From Cryptomeria japonica (lineage: Eukaryota; Streptophyta; Pinopsida; Cupressales; Cupressaceae), in assembly GCF_030272615.1 (NCBI RefSeq), contig NC_081410.1, positions 146,408,349-146,470,348 of the forward strand: DNA of 62,000 nt. Direction: 5' to 3'. The notes under the pieces were generated by a model that was not told the DNA's origin, did not search any database, and saw only the letters and a program-made list of their open reading frames with translations. The position numbers were made by a program, and so were the translations under genes. Below, one piece after another: positions 40,101 to 46,100 of this stretch (position 1 is the stretch's first letter; each line of letters opens with the position of its first letter).

Positions 40101-43100
40101 GGGCACTGTAGCACACCAGGGGCACTACCCTTGGACCCCGCAAGGGGCACTACCCCTGGACCCCGTCTTTGGGGCATTGCCCCCAAACCCCCATTGAATA
40201 ATTTGAGGGGAAACTACGCCAATAAAAGTGGGGAAATTTAACCTCAGAGTTTGATTAGACTCCATATAACAACATTATTAAAAATTTAAAAGGCAACGAT
40301 GATAATTCATAATATCGTTGCCACATTTCATGTTTGACTATATGATATATTTAAAACTTTAAAAGGGAACAATACAAATATTTCATCTCTTACCATATGA
40401 TATTCATATATTTAAAAGGGAAGGATATGCGATACGGGCAATAAAAACAATTATTTCCAGCGATAATTGTTTAAGCAGAGCAATCAAATTTTCAACAAAT
40501 CAAACAAGTGCTGGCATATTGACAATGAATTTTCAATTATGAATGCATATTGAGTATTGACAATGAATTCTAAACACAAATGTGGTATTTTAAGGTTCTA
40601 TAATGTACATATAGCTGCTTTATCCATGTTTTCATATGAATATAATGTACATATGCATGCTTTATCCATGTTTTCGTATAAACATTTAGAATTTCCCTAT
40701 ATATTTTAAATTTTCCCTACATTTTATATAGCCGTCCCCCCACTGTCCCCAAAATTGGCAAAAAAAATTGTCGTCCCAGAAACTCGTCCTGCCATCCCCT
40801 CGTTCCCCCATCCCAAAAACTCGGGGTAACAACAATAATTTCACCATCCTTCGTCAAGGTTAGGGAAGAATTGAGGACAAACCCTTAAAATAATTAGTAA
40901 TAATTGTATTATGAGGAAATAGATGTTATCTAATCTCAATAACTTAATTTAAGACATAATAATGTTTAATATTTATTGGGAAACAGATAGCCTTCCAGTA
41001 GGGGACATTACATGGAGTTTTTGTAACGTCCCCTACCTAATTAACATAATTAATCTATTTCAATATACTAAAATTGATTGAGAGAAAAATCATGAAGCCA
41101 GTCATTGATATTCTTCAATTTATTAGTTATTAACAAGTGCTTATTTATTTTCCTCATTAGACGATTAATTTCATTATTCATAGTTCTTAATATAGCTATC
41201 AAACCCTACTACTACTTCAATTTTAAGGGAGAAGGGTTTATGTATGTTACCAAACCGCTTAGAGACCAAATACAATAGGTTCCCTCAAAGTTTACAAATC
41301 CAAGCCCTTACCTATCTTGGGTCTATACCCTCAGGGCCTCAAGGCTTATGGGTCGCTGATCCCCCACCCTATCTTGGGACTTAACCTATTGCATGGATTT
41401 AGACTGCCCCTCTTTGGAACATCTCATTCCCATCTTCTTGAATACTGACAGTAATAACATGATTTGGACTATAAGTATACTAACTTCTTATGTATTATGA
41501 ATATATATATGAAATTAAGTGTGACTGTCATAAATATTGCAGTCCATATTAATATTACTATTAATTCTGCATAAGAACATCATCGGGCTTCATAAATTAA
41601 GCATACTTATTAAACACATCCCCATGCATACCACCAAGAACAAGAATGTTACTGCCTGTAACTTAATAACAGTTCTGTTCTGATCTGACCGATAATACAT
41701 ATTGGTCTTCTGTAGTATTAATCTTATATCTATTGTGATGGATTCCTCTTATCTTTTGATGATTCTTTCTCTCCTTATATCCGTTGAAGGATTATTATTA
41801 AGAGACACATCCTTTCCAGTGCTATTGTCCATTAACAGGGACACGTCATTTGCTAACTATTATTAATACATTTTTCATTCTTTCTTTTAATCATCATATA
41901 AGTGATCTTCCATATTAATGGGTTTGTCCTCTTATTATTTATTTAATATTTGTTTGTCTTCTCATAGCTATTCCATCATGATCAATACTACTATTATAAT
42001 TGCTCATTATGTATGTTTCTCCATGAATCGGCTGAGCATGTTGATTCAATCCATGAAGAGAAAGTCCGATTCACTATTAATATCATAGTTTTTGTAAATA
42101 TTATTTAATAGTAATTATTGATTGTAATAAATATTTCTTGTGACTATTAATAATTAGTGTGAATATTATTGTTTGTAATTATCATAGTTGAAAAACTCGG
42201 ACTCGGCAAACCAAAAATTTGCACTCGGACTCGGACTCGTGAAAGACTCGGCAAGGACTCGGCAAAAAAAAAAACCATAGTTTTACAAAAAAACATAAAG
42301 AAATTAATGCATTTAGAGAACATGAGAGCCATAATTGAAACATTACACATGTCACATACTCATAGTTTCAAACTTTCAACTCTAAAATGTATAATACCAA
42401 GATTTCTTCAATGCTAATTATGCTTTTATATGGAGCCTAATCAGACTCAGAGGTTAAATTTTCCCTACTTCCATCGGCGCAATTTCCCCCTATATTTTTC
42501 AATGGGGGTTTGGGGGTAGCGCCCCTTGGGCACTCCCTAACGCGATACAGGGCGGGGTCGAGGGGCAGTGCCCCGCGAGGCCAAAAATACTTTTATTATT
42601 TTATAAAGGCGTCAGGTGTTATTTTTATTTTATTTTTCACTCCCTCAGTTATGCCAAATGAAGGCAAATTTTTTTTTAAAAAACTCAATTTTAAAGCTTG
42701 CATGACTTTTTTTCTGGGTCGCGCGAGTCCATCTGAAAGACTCGCGAGTCCATGCAAAAGACTTGCGCGAATCCTTGCAAAAGACTCGCGAGTCTTTTAG
42801 ATGGACTCGCCTCGCAAGTCCGTGGCGAGTCCACGAGTTTTAAAACTATGGTAATTATAATTGCAAATTAATATTTATTGTTACTGTTTAATAATTATTT
42901 AATGAATATTTGAAATTAATAAGACTATTAATATGTGATACGTAATATTAATATAAAGGCATATTAGTAATCTGTTTATTGATGAGTTTGATTCTTTAAT
43001 ACTGAGCGGCAATATAAATAATAATATTAAAATGAAAGTGTTTTTAACACATTAAAATACAAAATATTTTTTAAATATTTAAACTAAATAAAAAGTATGT

Positions 43101-46100
43101 TTAAATACTACAAATAAAATAAAATAAAATAAAATGCATTTTTAAATACTAATGGAGGGAAATTTAATCAAAGGCCCAAATTGGAAAGGTATAAAAAGAG
43201 GTTTCCTAGCCTCATTTGGAATCTTGATTTCATTTTGACATTTTTATTGTGAGAATTGACATTTGAGTTTTGGCATCCAAGGACAAAAACACTTGATTTG
43301 TTTAGAGTTTGAGAGGATGAAAACCCTCTTGGATTCCACATATGAGATCAAGGAAAAACACCCTTCTTTCCCATTTTGAGTAATTCTAATCGAAGATCAC
43401 AAATGTGCTGATTTGTTGAGGATTTAAAGACATTTTTTAAGTTTGCACGTTGCTGCTACAGTGTCATTACACTAATTTCTTGAAGATTTCATCCTTTGGA
43501 AGGTTATATGTTGCTGCTATAGTGTCATTACAGTGTTGCCCATCGTATTTGAGGATTTCTACATTGGTTTTCAAGATTTTGGAGAGTTAATGTGCATCAA
43601 AAAGTGTTGGATCTGAATTGTTTATGACATTTGCAGTCAACACTAGCTGTGCATTACCTTTGGAGGAGTAAAATCAATAAATCCCAGCTCCGAGATCAGT
43701 TATACAGTTGCTGGTTTACACCATTCCTAGACACAAACAATCATCCTTGATAATACATCAATCATATAAGGTGTTGTTCCAGTCATCAAAAGATTATATC
43801 AGTCATATAAGGTGTCACTCCAGCATTTTGGAGGTTACATCAGTCATATAAGGTGCTATATCAGTCATCCAGAGGTTATACCAGTCATATAAAGTGTAGT
43901 TTCGGAATTTTGGAAGTTTACATCAGTCATATAAGGTGCTGTATCAGTCATTAGAAAGTTATACCAATTATATAAGGTGCTTTTCCAGCATTCTGGAAGG
44001 TTACATCAATCATATAAGGTGTTCTCCTAGTTAACAAAAGGTTATATCAGAAATTAATAATGCTATACCTGGCTTTGAGAACATTAATAAATCTTTTGGA
44101 GTGCCTCATTAGTGGCCACACTGCACAACATCCGTCATTGTTCACTTGTGAGTTGATTTGGGAAAGTGGTAATTCTGAAAATTCGTTTTCTAGCTTGCAT
44201 ATCAGCATTGTCATCAATTTTCCCATCTTGTGATTAAATAAGGTCAATGTTGGTGCTGCTGTCATATTGATTTCTAATCAGATCTGAGTATAATTTAAAG
44301 TTTTTCAAGGTTTTTTGTGAAGTTTCCAAATTCATAGTTGCAATCAATATTTGTAATACAAGTCTAGTTGTCATTTCAGTGGTGTGTGTTCTAGAAAAGA
44401 TAGAAAATATCAAAAATTATAAAAAGGGGATATTCCAACTGTTTTCAGGTCGGCAAAGCTTCAAACCTCTGGACTCCTCATTATCATCCTAATGTGTATA
44501 CTCTTCTACAATTAAAATGTTATTTTTATTCTCAGCCAAAAACAGTCACAGCTTTCTATAAAGCATTGAATGTGGGTTAACATCTTAGATTTACTCAAAA
44601 AAGAATATTAATGAAGCCAGAGGTGCCTGCTTTTCTCCATTTATCAAGTGGACATTTCTGCAAATAATAAAATTATATAATCAAAACTTCAGCTCCAAGT
44701 CCCTGTTCTTCTATGTGTATTAACAGGGGCATTTCAGAAACTTATAAAATAGAGGCACAAACTAGTCCATGTTTGTATTTAGGATCGACAGTCTTTATAA
44801 TAAATTGTCAAATTCCTATTGCAGACAGGCCAAGTTTCCATAGACCAACAAAAGATAATGAGATGATGAGATGAAATGGGATGACTCTTAACGTTGTTTA
44901 GACCATATTTAATGTGTAAGGTCTATTAAAATGTATCCACTTGTTTAGAAGATTATTTATATGGGTGTCCAGTTTTAATAGGAAATCAAACTTGTTTAGG
45001 TCAAACTTTGAGCATACAACTTACTAAAATGTATCAAGTTGTTTAGAATGTTGTTTATATAAGTGTGGTTATGAAACAAATTCTCCAGACTTTATTCCAT
45101 TGTTTTGGCTTAAAAGTTTGTATACTATTTTATGACTTAAAATATATCTGTGACTAATATAAATAATTATAGCAACCAGTTTAAACAAAGGTATATACTA
45201 TTTTATGACTTAAATATATCTGTGACTAATATAAATAATTATAGCAACCAGTTTAAACAAAGGTATTTTATCCTCTAATTCGTTTAATTTCCATGCTTCA
45301 GATGTTCTTGATCCTCAAGATGTCTTGGATCCAACGCTTATGTGCATATGCCATTATTTCCAATAGTTTACCAGTGGGACTAATGCAAATTTTATAATCA
45401 TTTGGGGTTTGGACAGAAATTTAAACGTCTAATCTGCCAGTTATATTCTTAATGCATACACATTTTGAACATTAAAATACTTTTTACTATTTTTTAGCGT
45501 AAAAATAAAAATGTTGTAGCTTCCCATAAAAGCATGGAATGTAGGCTAGAATTTTGGCTTTTGTCAATAAAGAAAATAAATGAGGCTCCATGTTCCTGTT
45601 ATAATATGGTATTACAAGGATATTCCAGTAACTAAAATAACGAGGCCAAAATTGTTGTGCTTGCATTCAGGAACAGTAGTCTTTGTAATAGCTCAAATTA
45701 TTCACCAATTTCCTATTGTGGATAGGCCAAAATTCATGATGGCAGAAAATCATGAATTCTTGGAAAATTTATGTTTGCATCAGATAGCCAGTCTTCATGA
45801 TAATTTGCAATGTTTTCAAACTCCAAATACGAATAGATCAAATCTCACATATGCAAATAATCTATGAATGATTGAAATCAAACATGTTTGCATTTAGGAT
45901 GGATAGTATTCAAAAGAATTTGCAATACTCCAGATCCCTATTGCAGATGGGCCAAGGCTCCAATATGTTAACAATCAATGAATGTTTTTGCCCAAATGAA
46001 TGTAGTGCAATGAGACAAGACCAGGTCAAATTCTTTCAGCTTTGTTTTATTGTGTTAATTTAAAATTTTATTTACTAGGTTGTTACTAGAAATATGTAGA

